A stretch of 64,000 nt of DNA from Marinisporobacter sp. (lineage in GTDB: Bacteria > Bacillota > Clostridia > Peptostreptococcales > Thermotaleaceae). The notes beneath the pieces were generated by a model that worked only from the letters and a program-made list of their open reading frames with translations, was not told where the DNA came from and ran no database searches. Both the position numbers and the translations under genes were made by a program. Below are positions 37,132 through 45,173 of the stretch, piece after piece (positions within the stretch are counted from its first letter, which is position 1; each line of letters starts with the position of its first letter). The stretch is taken from NCBI GenBank assembly GCA_025210395.1, contig JAOARV010000067.1, positions 62,001-126,000 of the forward strand, read 5' to 3'.

Positions 37132-38094
37132 GTGTCTTTAAAAAGATTATTATCATTATTTTTACTATTACTTATTCATTTATTTATTCCTGTACTTTTG
37201 TTGATTTGGATGTCATTCATAAAAAATGTTCGTATTGTAGATTTTTTTATGAAAACAATTCTGACAGGTTTATATTTTTTACTTATTTATTTCAGCGGTT
37301 TTTGGGGATATTTCACCTACTATTTACGATATCTTTTCATCATCCTTTATAGTATATTGGTTGCTCGTTCATTCTTTTATTTCGATAGAATAAATTCATT
37401 GATATCAAAAAGTAATCCCCCCCATATAATTCTTTTTATTGAGGTAGGTTTGATATTTATATTATCATACTATATCTACATTTCATTAAAAGCCTATAGT
37501 TATGACATAAAAGGGATTAATTTAGACTTTCCTTTTAACAATGGAATCTATTCCATCATTTGGGGAGGTAATAGTGTTGTAAGTCCTACTATGAATAGAC
37601 ATTATCATCATTCATTATATAAAAAAATTGGTATCCATGATAAAACCAAATATGCAGTAGACATCACAAAGCTAAATGGTTTTGGAACTTCTGCTCTTGG
37701 TTTATTACCAAAAATAAATGAAGCCTATTCAATTTTTCAAGAAGAAGTATACAGCCCCTGTGATGGAAAAGTGCTAAAAGTTGTAAATCACATTCATGAA
37801 AACATTCCCTTTAGTGGTATATATCCTAAAGACCTTGGAAACCGAATTCTAATAAAAACTTCTGAATTTATTATAATGATCTGTCATTTTCAAAATGGAA
37901 GTATTGTTGTGAAAGAAGGTGATCAAATCAAAAAAGGAGCTTTACTTGGACAGGTAGGAAATTCAGGTTGGAGCGATCAACCCCATTTACATATTCAAGC
38001 AAATCATATTGATGATTCTACATCCATAGGAGAAGGTATCCCTATTTTCTTTGACGGAAAAAATCCAATTAAAAATACTTTATTTTTTAAATAA
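37132..38094 (+). CDS. Membrane protein with C-terminal M23 (LytM-like) peptidase domain
   Basis: 320 residues, GTG start behind AAAGGTGG. Three to four membrane segments occupy the first about 130 residues. The C-terminal half is a lysostaphin-type fold: KYAVDITK (first Asp ligand region), YSPCDGKVLKVVNH, GNRILIKTSEFIIMICH, DQIKKGALLGQVGNSG and QPHLHIQA with the HxH zinc pair. The usual HxGxD start of the zinc site is altered (the nearest His precedes in HDKTKYAVD), so peptidoglycan hydrolysis is likely but not certain. Confidence 0.85.
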   Translation: MSLKRLLSLFLLLLIHLFIPVLLLIWMSFIKNVRIVDFFMKTILTGLYFLLIYFSGFWGYFTYYLRYLFIILYSILVARSFFYFDRINSLISKSNPPHIILFIEVGLIFILSYYIYISLKAYSYDIKGINLDFPFNNGIYSIIWGGNSVVSPTMNRHYHHSLYKKIGIHDKTKYAVDITKLNGFGTSALGLLPKINEAYSIFQEEVYSPCDGKVLKVVNHIHENIPFSGIYPKDLGNRILIKTSEFIIMICHFQNGSIVVKEGDQIKKGALLGQVGNSGWSDQPHLHIQANHIDDSTSIGEGIPIFFDGKNPIKNTLFFK

Positions 38095-38121
38095 GGGACA
38101 ACAAACTGTCCCTTATACTTT
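38091..38121 (+). terminator. Terminator of the M23 gene
   Basis: ATAAGGGACA (38091-38100) pairs perfectly with TGTCCCTTAT (38107-38116), followed by ACTTTTT. Confidence 0.85.
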
Positions 38122-38137
38122 TTATACTAATACTTCA

Positions 38138-38195
38138 CTAAGAAATATCAAACTTTCTTTGGATTCTCCTTAGTTTTTCACCTTCTCATGCGTTT
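38138..38195 (-). pseudogene. Decayed 3' tail of an adenylate-forming-enzyme gene
   Basis: Read on the minus strand this stretch encodes KLRRIQRKFDIS and a stop. The intact adenylate-forming gene at 46.4 kb ends KLRRIQRKFEIY and a stop, with matching nucleotides over about 45 bases. Upstream of this tail the frame breaks down within a few codons. It is a remnant of a second copy. Confidence 0.6.
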
Positions 38196-38204
38196 GACGT
38201 GATA

Positions 38205-38270
38205 CATACAAAGCCTATAGGCTTCTTATTTCATCAACATAAAACAGTCTAACACATCCTGTGCTAAAAA
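38205..38270 (-). pseudogene. Decayed copy of the 3' end of the 35.2-kb small gene
   Basis: About 60 bp match the end of the 76-residue gene and its stem-loop (both contain CCTATAGGCTTCTTATTTCA followed by near-identical bases to TCCTGTGCTAAAA). No longer frame survives. With the adjacent adenylate-enzyme tail, it shows that this 210-bp gap is built from broken duplicates. Confidence 0.65.
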
Positions 38271-38304
38271 GAATTGTGCTTAAATTTAAATAAGACTCTT
38301 TTTT

Positions 38305-41286
38305 TCATATAACTTTATTTTCCTTTATTTTACAAACAATTTCAGCTATATTTCTTATGGTCATATTTCCATATATATTTTTTATTTCATTCATAAAAAC
38401 GTCTTCATCTTCAACCTTTAATAAACTATTCGTAATTTCAAATACCATTCTAATAAGACTAAATGAATCTCCTCCTAGGTCATAAAATTCATCTTGACTT
38501 CCTATTTTTTGATTCTCTATTTCTAGTACCCTCTTCCATATTTTAATAATTTCCTTTTCCATTTCACTTAAATACTTCATATCATCCTCAAGAATCATAT
38601 TAGCATCATGTATATTAGGCAATCTACTTTTATCAAATTTTCCACTAAGGCCTAATGGAATTTCATCCACTTCTATAAAATATTTTGGAATCATGTATGG
38701 TGGCAACTCTCGTCTAAGATAAGCTTTTAGCTTTGTAATATCTATTTTCCCATCTGGTCTATAGTAAGCCACAATATGATTTTTATTCCTTTTCAAAGGC
38801 ACTATTATACTTGTATTAATTCCTTCATAACGATTGATTATATTCTCTATTTCTATTGTTTCTACTCTATGCCCATATAATTTTATCTGATGGTCCTTTC
38901 TTCCTAAGTAAATATATTTATTTTCCTTTGTAATTTTACCTAAATCTCCAGTCTTATAAGCTTTTTTCCCTTCAATGTAGATAAACTTTTCTTTATTTAA
39001 TTTTTCATTTTTATAATATCCCCTTGCAAGACATTCTCCTAATATATATATTTCTCCCATTTCACCTGGATCTGCTAATTTCATTTTTTCATCTACTAAA
39101 AAAATTTCTGTATTATAAATAGGAATCCCTATAGGCACAGTATCATGTTCTATGTCCTTTTTAGAATCAAAAATATGATAGATACAACCTACTGAAGCCT
39201 CTGTAGGACCATATTCATTAACTATTTTACAGCTTTCAGATAATTTTTCTTGTATCTTCATAGCTAGTTTTGTATCAAATTTTTCTCCTCCTACGATCAA
39301 TAGTTTCTTGTTTTTCCCTTTTAAATGGAAGTTTTCTATTAGCTTTAAATGGGTAGGGGTTAATTTGATACAATCTATTTTAGGGTCTTCTAAAATCTTT
39401 CTTAAAGTAATATGATTTGTTTTTTCATCAAATGCTTCAATACTACCGCCTGATATTAATGGTAAAAAAATAGACGTAATCGTAAGGTCTACTCCTATTG
39501 ATGTAAATAGAGGAAATCTACTTGTAGTGTTCGTACGGTATACATCCTTTGCCCATAATAAATAATTCATTAGGCTGTTATGGCTAATCTCTACGCCCTT
39601 AGGCTTCCCCGTTGAACCTGATGTATAAATTTTATACACAATATCATTTTTATTGATATTATAGGTATCTATTTTTATCCAATTTGAAAAAACAAATGAA
39701 TCTATATTGATGATCTCTTTTTCTGTAATAGAAGCCACTTGATTATATGTATCCTTATTTGCAAAAATCAATTGTAAGTTTTCATCATTTATAATCTCTT
39801 TTATTTTATTTTTATCATCCTCTATATCAATAGGAATATATATAGCCCCTACTTTAATAATAGCAAAAATACAAATAACTAGATTTATGTCTCTTCTTAA
39901 AAATAAAACAATCTGATCTCCCTTTTTTATCCCTCTTTTTTTCATAAAGCTTGCTAATGTATCAGATTTTTCATCTAACTCTTTATAGGTTAGCTCTTCA
40001 CCTCTCCATAAAATAGCCATACCATCTGGACGCTTCTTTATATTTTCCTTAAATAAATCAATAACATTTTTACTATTCGAAAAATCCTTATGGGTATTAT
40101 TCAATTTATTATAGACCTCTTTCCCCGTTAAAGCATTCTCAATTTTTCTTAAAATTTCATCACATTCTTCTGCTTTAATAATCTCTTTATAACAAGATAT
40201 CATGATTTCAATTTTTTCATCTGTTTGAGCAATCACTATGGAAAGGGGACTTAAAGGCTGTTGTACAGGCATAGAATAAAATGCTTTGACTTCAAAATCA
40301 TCAAAGCTAAAAGATTCTAGTTTGATATCTCCTAAAAAGGATATACTTCCTCCAATCATATGTTTTTGTATGAAATTTTGATAAAAATTCAACAAGCGAA
40401 TGCTATTCTTTAAAAATTTCCTAGGTAGTTTTGTCAAGGGTCCGAAATCTGCATTCCTCAAATTAAGTTCCTTTGCATTTTTCAGAGCATCTATCATTTT
40501 TGCATTTATATCTTTCCAGTTTTCTCCTTTATGAGTTTCTATCAATATAGGCAAAGTGAGATTTCCTGTAGAAATAATATTTTTATTATGTCTTCTCATA
40601 TCCACAGGAATTAAAAACTTGTTATGTTCCTCATGAAAACTTTCTGTTAAAGCTTTTGCAATCTTTCCTATCGCTCCTAAAAATCTACCCTCTATAGAAA
40701 GTCTCTTCCAATATATTTGAAAGTTTTCTAATTTTCTTCTATCCTTAAATAAACTTTTATTAAACTTTAATCCATTATCAAATTTTTTCCCTTTCACAAG
40801 CTTTACAAAACTAAGATCTGTTTCTTCAGATTTTGCCTCTATAAGGTCTTCTCCCCTTAAATATCTAAATATGTTCTTTACCCATATTAAAGCTCCTTGA
40901 CCATCCATAGCTCCATGAAAAGCTCTAAAAATAATTTTATTAACAGAATATAAAACATAAATTTCTGTTGCTGGATTTCTTTTAACATCTATTTTCTTTT
41001 CAAAAATACGTAATTTACTAAAATCATATCCATCGAAATCATCTTCCCTATAAAAAATAGGGGTAGTTACTTGCGTATCTACCCACTGATTCCCTTTTAA
41101 ACTAACCCTTACTCCTGGACAAAAGTCCCCCGCTTTTTTTACTGCTTCCTGAAACTTTACTTTATCTAAAGTTCCATCAAAATCAATAATGAATTGAATT
41201 GCAAGTGTCGTATATATTTCTTGAGACTGAATATATATTTTTTCATTTTGCGAAACATCCCTTTTAAATATTTTTTTCTTTGTCAT
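38305..41286 (-). CDS. Single-module NRPS-like protein (condensation-like, adenylation, carrier)
   Basis: 993 residues. Residues about 1-390 are a condensation/acetyltransferase-like domain with FHGAMDG (the HxxxDG core). Residues about 395-880 are an adenylation domain with YTSGSTGKPKG, VNEYGPTEASVGC, YKTGDLGK and LSGKFDKSRLP carrying the catalytic Lys. Residues about 905-985 are a carrier domain with LGGDSFSL, whose Ser takes phosphopantetheine. There is no thioesterase or reductase, so the product must be passed on or released by another protein. The activated acid is not predicted here. It is monocistronic. Confidence 0.92.
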   Translation of the reverse strand: MTKKKIFKRDVSQNEKIYIQSQEIYTTLAIQFIIDFDGTLDKVKFQEAVKKAGDFCPGVRVSLKGNQWVDTQVTTPIFYREDDFDGYDFSKLRIFEKKIDVKRNPATEIYVLYSVNKIIFRAFHGAMDGQGALIWVKNIFRYLRGEDLIEAKSEETDLSFVKLVKGKKFDNGLKFNKSLFKDRRKLENFQIYWKRLSIEGRFLGAIGKIAKALTESFHEEHNKFLIPVDMRRHNKNIISTGNLTLPILIETHKGENWKDINAKMIDALKNAKELNLRNADFGPLTKLPRKFLKNSIRLLNFYQNFIQKHMIGGSISFLGDIKLESFSFDDFEVKAFYSMPVQQPLSPLSIVIAQTDEKIEIMISCYKEIIKAEECDEILRKIENALTGKEVYNKLNNTHKDFSNSKNVIDLFKENIKKRPDGMAILWRGEELTYKELDEKSDTLASFMKKRGIKKGDQIVLFLRRDINLVICIFAIIKVGAIYIPIDIEDDKNKIKEIINDENLQLIFANKDTYNQVASITEKEIINIDSFVFSNWIKIDTYNINKNDIVYKIYTSGSTGKPKGVEISHNSLMNYLLWAKDVYRTNTTSRFPLFTSIGVDLTITSIFLPLISGGSIEAFDEKTNHITLRKILEDPKIDCIKLTPTHLKLIENFHLKGKNKKLLIVGGEKFDTKLAMKIQEKLSESCKIVNEYGPTEASVGCIYHIFDSKKDIEHDTVPIGIPIYNTEIFLVDEKMKLADPGEMGEIYILGECLARGYYKNEKLNKEKFIYIEGKKAYKTGDLGKITKENKYIYLGRKDHQIKLYGHRVETIEIENIINRYEGINTSIIVPLKRNKNHIVAYYRPDGKIDITKLKAYLRRELPPYMIPKYFIEVDEIPLGLSGKFDKSRLPNIHDANMILEDDMKYLSEMEKEIIKIWKRVLEIENQKIGSQDEFYDLGGDSFSLIRMVFEITNSLLKVEDEDVFMNEIKNIYGNMTIRNIAEIVCKIKENKVI

Positions 41287-41346
41287 GACTTAAACCTCTA
41301 TCTTTTTGTAAATGACTCCCTCTACGTTTTTCTTAGCTATATGTTT

Positions 41347-43263
41347 TTATTCACTTGCTTTTCTATTTTGTTTCATTTTCTTTTGGATTTTTTTCAAAGC
41401 TTTTTTAGAGCCTCTCTCAATATCTCTATCTAGCTTTCTTTCTTCAAAACTTACAAATAAACTATCTAAATCATAGTCATTAGGGTATAGCTCTGTTACT
41501 TTTAAATATAATTCTATCCTTTTTACATTGACTTTTATAAATTCGCCCTCATATAAAACTTCTACATTATTAAATTGATCAACCGGCTTATATACGATTC
41601 CAAAGTCATCTTGATCTAATAGTTTTACTTTATCGCCTTTTTGATATATAGGTATTTCTTTGCCTGTTTCCTTTTCATGTATTTTCTTAGCTTTTTCTAT
41701 TTTGCTTCTTTTGACTAGATCAAAGTTATAATTTTTATTACCCATATATCCTTTCGCTCTTTTTAATACCTTGTCTCTTATTCCCATCTTTTTAGAGATA
41801 AAAAGGGCATTACTATTTTCAGATTTTCCTATGGTTAACTTATATAAAGGCTGTAAAGTCTGTTGGTCAAACATCATCCCTGCATTTTCAAATTCTGGAT
41901 GAAGGGTTGCATATCTTTTAAGCTCTCCATAATGGGTAGATACTATAGTAATAGACCCTTTCTGATAAAATTCTTCAAGGATGGCTATAGCAAGTGCAGC
42001 TCCTTCATTTGGTTCCGTCCCACTACCGATCTCATCTAATAAAACTAATGTATTAGATTTCGATCTATTGATGATTTCTGCAATATTTTTTATATGGGAA
42101 GAAAAGGTACTAAGGGCATTTTCTATACTTTGATTGTCTCCTATATCTACAAATATATTTTCAAATACATTGATTATTGTATCTTCCTTTGCACATATAT
42201 CTAATCCACATTGAACCATCAAACTCAATATGCCCACGGTTTTTAACGCAACAGTTTTTCCTCCTGCATTAGGTCCTGTAATAAGCAAACTTCTGTAATT
42301 CTTCCCTATTTCTAAGTTAAGGGGAATTACATCTCCTTTTAAAAGAGGATGCTTTCCATCAATGATTTTTATATATCCTTGATCATTTATTTTAGGCGTA
42401 ATCCCTTTTATATTTTGACTATATTTAGCCTTTGCAAAAACCATATCATATTCTGCTATGATTTCTATATTCAATTTAATATTTTTTACTTTTTCAAATA
42501 CAAGCTCTGTTAAATAAGAAAGAATTTTATATTCTTCTATAGATTCTTCACTTTTTAAATGAATAAGCTCTAAGCTAAATTTAGATACATTCTTTGGTTC
42601 TATAAATACAGTATTTCCTTTTGAAGATGTATCAAGTAATGTACCCTCTACTTCATTTTTATAAGGTGCTTTTATGGGAATCACATATCGATCATCTCTT
42701 TTACTTACTATAAATTCTTGTATATATTTTTTGTTTCCACTAGCTGTTAAAAACTTATTTAACCGCTCTTTTATTTTATCCTCTGTTACTCCTATATTTC
42801 TTCTTATTTTTTTTAATTCCTTACTAGCCTGTGAATCTACCTTATTTCCTTTTATGCAATACTCTATTTCACTTTCTATATTTTCACACTCCGTAATATT
42901 TAAAGCATATGCACTTAAGGTAGGGGCGTGAAACTCTTTTTCAAGCATAAAAGATTTTATTTTTCTATTGCCTCTTAAAAAATCTTGTATTTTTACAAGT
43001 TCATAAGAGTCTAGAATCATTCCTTTTTCAATTTTATCAATGATCATATTTACATTAAATAAGCCCTCTAAAGGTATATGATTACTATTTTCTATAATCT
43101 TTCTAGCTTCTTTATTTTCATCTAATCTTCTTTTTACAACGTTTATATTTCCACTAGGACTTAGCTGATCTATTCGGTCTTTTCCAAGAGAACTTAAACA
43201 ATACATTTTTACTAATTCTTTTACTTCATTTAGCTGTATTTTTTCAAAGGTAACATTATTCAT
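41347..43263 (-). CDS. MutS2-like ATPase lacking the Smr domain
   Basis: 638 residues, shorter than the about 780 of MutS2. The N-terminal clamp/lever region is followed by the MutS ATPase: Walker A LLITGPNAGGKTVALKT, Walker B LVLLDEIGSGTEPNEGAA and STHYGELKRYA. The last about 120 residues contain the KOW-like segment (KGDKVKLLDQDDFGIVY), but the sequence ends in a Lys-rich tail instead of the Smr nuclease domain. It therefore probably binds branched DNA or stalled ribosomes without cutting. Its ATG overlaps the end of the CD3324 gene by 8 bp. Confidence 0.88.
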   Translation of the reverse strand: MNNVTFEKIQLNEVKELVKMYCLSSLGKDRIDQLSPSGNINVVKRRLDENKEARKIIENSNHIPLEGLFNVNMIIDKIEKGMILDSYELVKIQDFLRGNRKIKSFMLEKEFHAPTLSAYALNITECENIESEIEYCIKGNKVDSQASKELKKIRRNIGVTEDKIKERLNKFLTASGNKKYIQEFIVSKRDDRYVIPIKAPYKNEVEGTLLDTSSKGNTVFIEPKNVSKFSLELIHLKSEESIEEYKILSYLTELVFEKVKNIKLNIEIIAEYDMVFAKAKYSQNIKGITPKINDQGYIKIIDGKHPLLKGDVIPLNLEIGKNYRSLLITGPNAGGKTVALKTVGILSLMVQCGLDICAKEDTIINVFENIFVDIGDNQSIENALSTFSSHIKNIAEIINRSKSNTLVLLDEIGSGTEPNEGAALAIAILEEFYQKGSITIVSTHYGELKRYATLHPEFENAGMMFDQQTLQPLYKLTIGKSENSNALFISKKMGIRDKVLKRAKGYMGNKNYNFDLVKRSKIEKAKKIHEKETGKEIPIYQKGDKVKLLDQDDFGIVYKPVDQFNNVEVLYEGEFIKVNVKRIELYLKVTELYPNDYDLDSLFVSFEERKLDRDIERGSKKALKKIQKKMKQNRKASE

Positions 43264-43576
43264 TAGATTGTCCTCCTAGATATAAGCTTCTATTCACTAA
43301 TAGATCTTCTTTTTTCATTTTTGATATTATTTTTCTTATACTAGATTCTGATAAATTATAATCATTGATAATATCCTCTATAGAATATCCATTTTTATAC
43401 AGACCGAATATTTTTTTATTTCTATCATACATAGTTTCACGAGTTCCATTTTTCTCTCCCCAGCCTACTCTATTTTTTTGAGGTATAGGTATATATATAA
43501 ACTCACCTTGAATATACTTTTGAATTTCTTTTAATAGATTTGTAGGGAGTATCCCTTTTGCATTTTTATATGTCAA
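43256..43576 (-). CDS. CD3324-family HTH protein
   Basis: 106 residues, TTG start behind AAAAGGAGA. The N-terminus (NAKGILPTNLLKEIQKY, then GEFIYIP) followed by RVGWGEKNGTRE and a helix-turn-helix (GYSIEDIINDYNLSESSIRK) matches the Mor-like CD3324 family common in clostridia; its members are presumed DNA-binding regulators. It is coupled by overlap to the MutS2-like gene, which it may control. Confidence 0.82.
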   Translation of the reverse strand: MTYKNAKGILPTNLLKEIQKYIQGEFIYIPIPQKNRVGWGEKNGTRETMYDRNKKIFGLYKNGYSIEDIINDYNLSESSIRKIISKMKKEDLLVNRSLYLGGQSNE

Positions 43577-43615
43577 TTTCCTATCTCCTTTTCTTTATAA
43601 GTCTTTTTTATAGGA

Positions 43616-43665
43616 CTTAATAAATAAGGAGTCGTTCTTTAAAATCAAACTCCTTATTTATTAAG
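43616..43665 (-). repeat. 17-bp perfect inverted repeat before the CD3324 gene
   Basis: Arms 43616-43632 and 43649-43665 (core TTAATAAATAAGGAGT and its complement) flank a 16-nt loop. The left arm on the minus strand overlaps a 16-codon frame, and each arm contains a GGAG or its complement. It lacks a T-run right after it, so it may be a translation or transcription control hairpin. Confidence 0.6.
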
Positions 43666-43704
43666 AAGTTCAATTCCCAGCTCTTTGTAGTTATTTTTTT
43701 TCAT
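43654..43704 (-). CDS. Candidate 16-residue leader peptide
   Basis: ATG at 43704 behind AAAGGAGACTTG encodes MKKNNYKELGIELLNK and stops inside the inverted repeat upstream of the CD3324/MutS2-like operon. It could be a leader peptide or the relic of a longer gene. Its role is unknown. Confidence 0.35.
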   Translation of the reverse strand: MKKNNYKELGIELLNK

Positions 43705-43843
43705 AAATCAAGTCTCCTTTTTATTTTTATATCATGTTTATTATTTCACAGATTTTAAACTTTCTCAATGCAAAAAATTATTATAGTTAAGTTTTCCAAT
43801 AGCCTAATCATACCCTATATCAAAATTAATCATTTATGTTATT

Positions 43844-44278
43844 TTAGATTACTTTTTGATATATCATGATACTACAGTAAATTGCACACATCATATTGAA
43901 TTGCTTATCCATTTCTTTCTTTATTCTCTTATATTCCTTATGATTTGTATTTTCTCTCGTTGGAAGCAATGGGATCATCATTGCGACTACTATGGCATTT
44001 ACACATAAAATTAATTCATCATATCTAATGAATCCTATTTTATTTTCAAAAAAACTAAATTCAAATATGATACTAATGGTTGCTAAAATACCTATGACAA
44101 TTGAACTATACATAAATATATTTGTTAATAATTCATTTTTTATCTTTACTTCAAGATAAATACCTTTTAAATCCATATAATAGAGGACTAAAGTTAATAT
44201 TGTCAACATTTTATTGTTTATACTCATCACCTTTAATTTTACCTCAACCTCTATAAATACATGTAAAAAAAGAAGCAT
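43844..44278 (-). pseudogene. Internally deleted paralogue of the 36.0-kb membrane protein
   Basis: From ILTLVLYYMDLKGI onward the frame is about 75-80% identical to the C-terminal half of the membrane protein at 36.0-36.6 kb. Its first about 27 codons are not protein-homologous but match the region upstream of the XRE gene (CAACATTTTATTGTTTATA...). The copy has thus lost about 500 bp holding the whole XRE gene and the N-terminal half. A stretch near the C-terminus is also shortened (CSIMIYQKVI against ISMLLIIIYMIYQKVI). It is most likely non-functional. Confidence 0.8.
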
Positions 44279-44307
44279 AAAGTTTTCAATGAAGTAAACT
44301 TATGCTT
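44273..44307 (-). terminator. Terminator after the DUF2812 gene
   Basis: AAGCATAAGTTT and AAACTTTATGCTT pair with a single bulge, followed on the minus strand by CTTTTTTT. Confidence 0.7.
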
Positions 44308-44331
44308 AATAATCTTTTCACTGTCAATTAC

Positions 44332-45140
44332 TTATTCCTTCAAGAGCTTCTTGCATTTCTCTACTACTTTAGTATCGGAAAAGTCAAAATCTCCCTCTAC
44401 TATAACAATCACATTCTCTTTTTTTATCATCACGTGATCATAATCATCATTAAAATAATGAACTTCATTCGCTTCCCATTTTTTAGGATTTCCTTTTGTT
44501 ATATGGTAATAAGACTTACTTGATTTTTCCTTTAGTATTTCATTATAAATATAGTTGCAGATTCTTTCATTTCTTGCCTTTATATATTCTGTATCAATAA
44601 TTTTTTTATTTGCTATCTCATAATAATTACAATATACAGGTACAAATATACTACTGTCTTTCCATAAATTATTTTTTATCTTATGAGCATCTATCCCAAA
44701 ATCTGATAATTTTAGGACTTTATATCCTTTAAGATCAACTTCTTCTACTTCCTTATCCATATCTTCTGTTATAGATTTAAAAATCATACCAAAGGTAAGA
44801 CTAGTGGATACGGCAATAGTTATCACTAGCAATAGACTAAATATAACTATATTTTTCTTTTTAGATCGCTTTTTCTTCTTTACAAAAGTCCATCCTAATT
44901 CTTCATATTTTTCTTGATCATTCTTAATTTTTTCTTCATTTGAATACTCAAAGGGATGCTTATAAAATAAACTAATATTAAATTTATATTTTGCAGGCTT
45001 AACTTTTCTAAATTCTATTGTAAAGGTATTGAATTTTTCTATTAGCCAACCCTCCAGAGCCATACTCTCAAGATATTTTTCAAAAGTTTTATAATCTACA
45101 ATCGATACACAAAAAACACTTTCTTTTTTTCTTTATTCAT
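44332..45140 (-). pseudogene. DUF2812-type membrane protein gene with a 5' frameshift
   Basis: The 243-codon main frame begins at an ATG inside the conserved domain (MALEGWLIEKF). It matches DUF2812: K/E-rich start, FTIEFRKVKPAKYKFNI and EKYEELGWTFV, then one membrane segment (about 73-93) and an outside domain. A ribosome binding site (AAGAGGAG) and ATG at 45140 start MNKEKKKVFF, but this frame stops at 45096. Adding one T to the T6 tract (A6 at 45111-45116 on the plus strand) joins it to VSIVDYKTFEKYLES and then the main frame. The gene is thus frameshifted, phase-variable at the homopolymer, or affected by a sequencing error. Confidence 0.75.
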
Positions 45141-45173
45141 GATTAACTCCTCTTAAGGTTATATTTTATCATC

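Noticed and set aside
35230..38300. Integrated mobile element bounded by the repeated tails at 35.2 and 38.2 kb
   Set aside because: The repeats are same-orientation gene ends, not att sites, and the interval holds no integrase or transposase with catalytic residues; duplication and decay explain it better.
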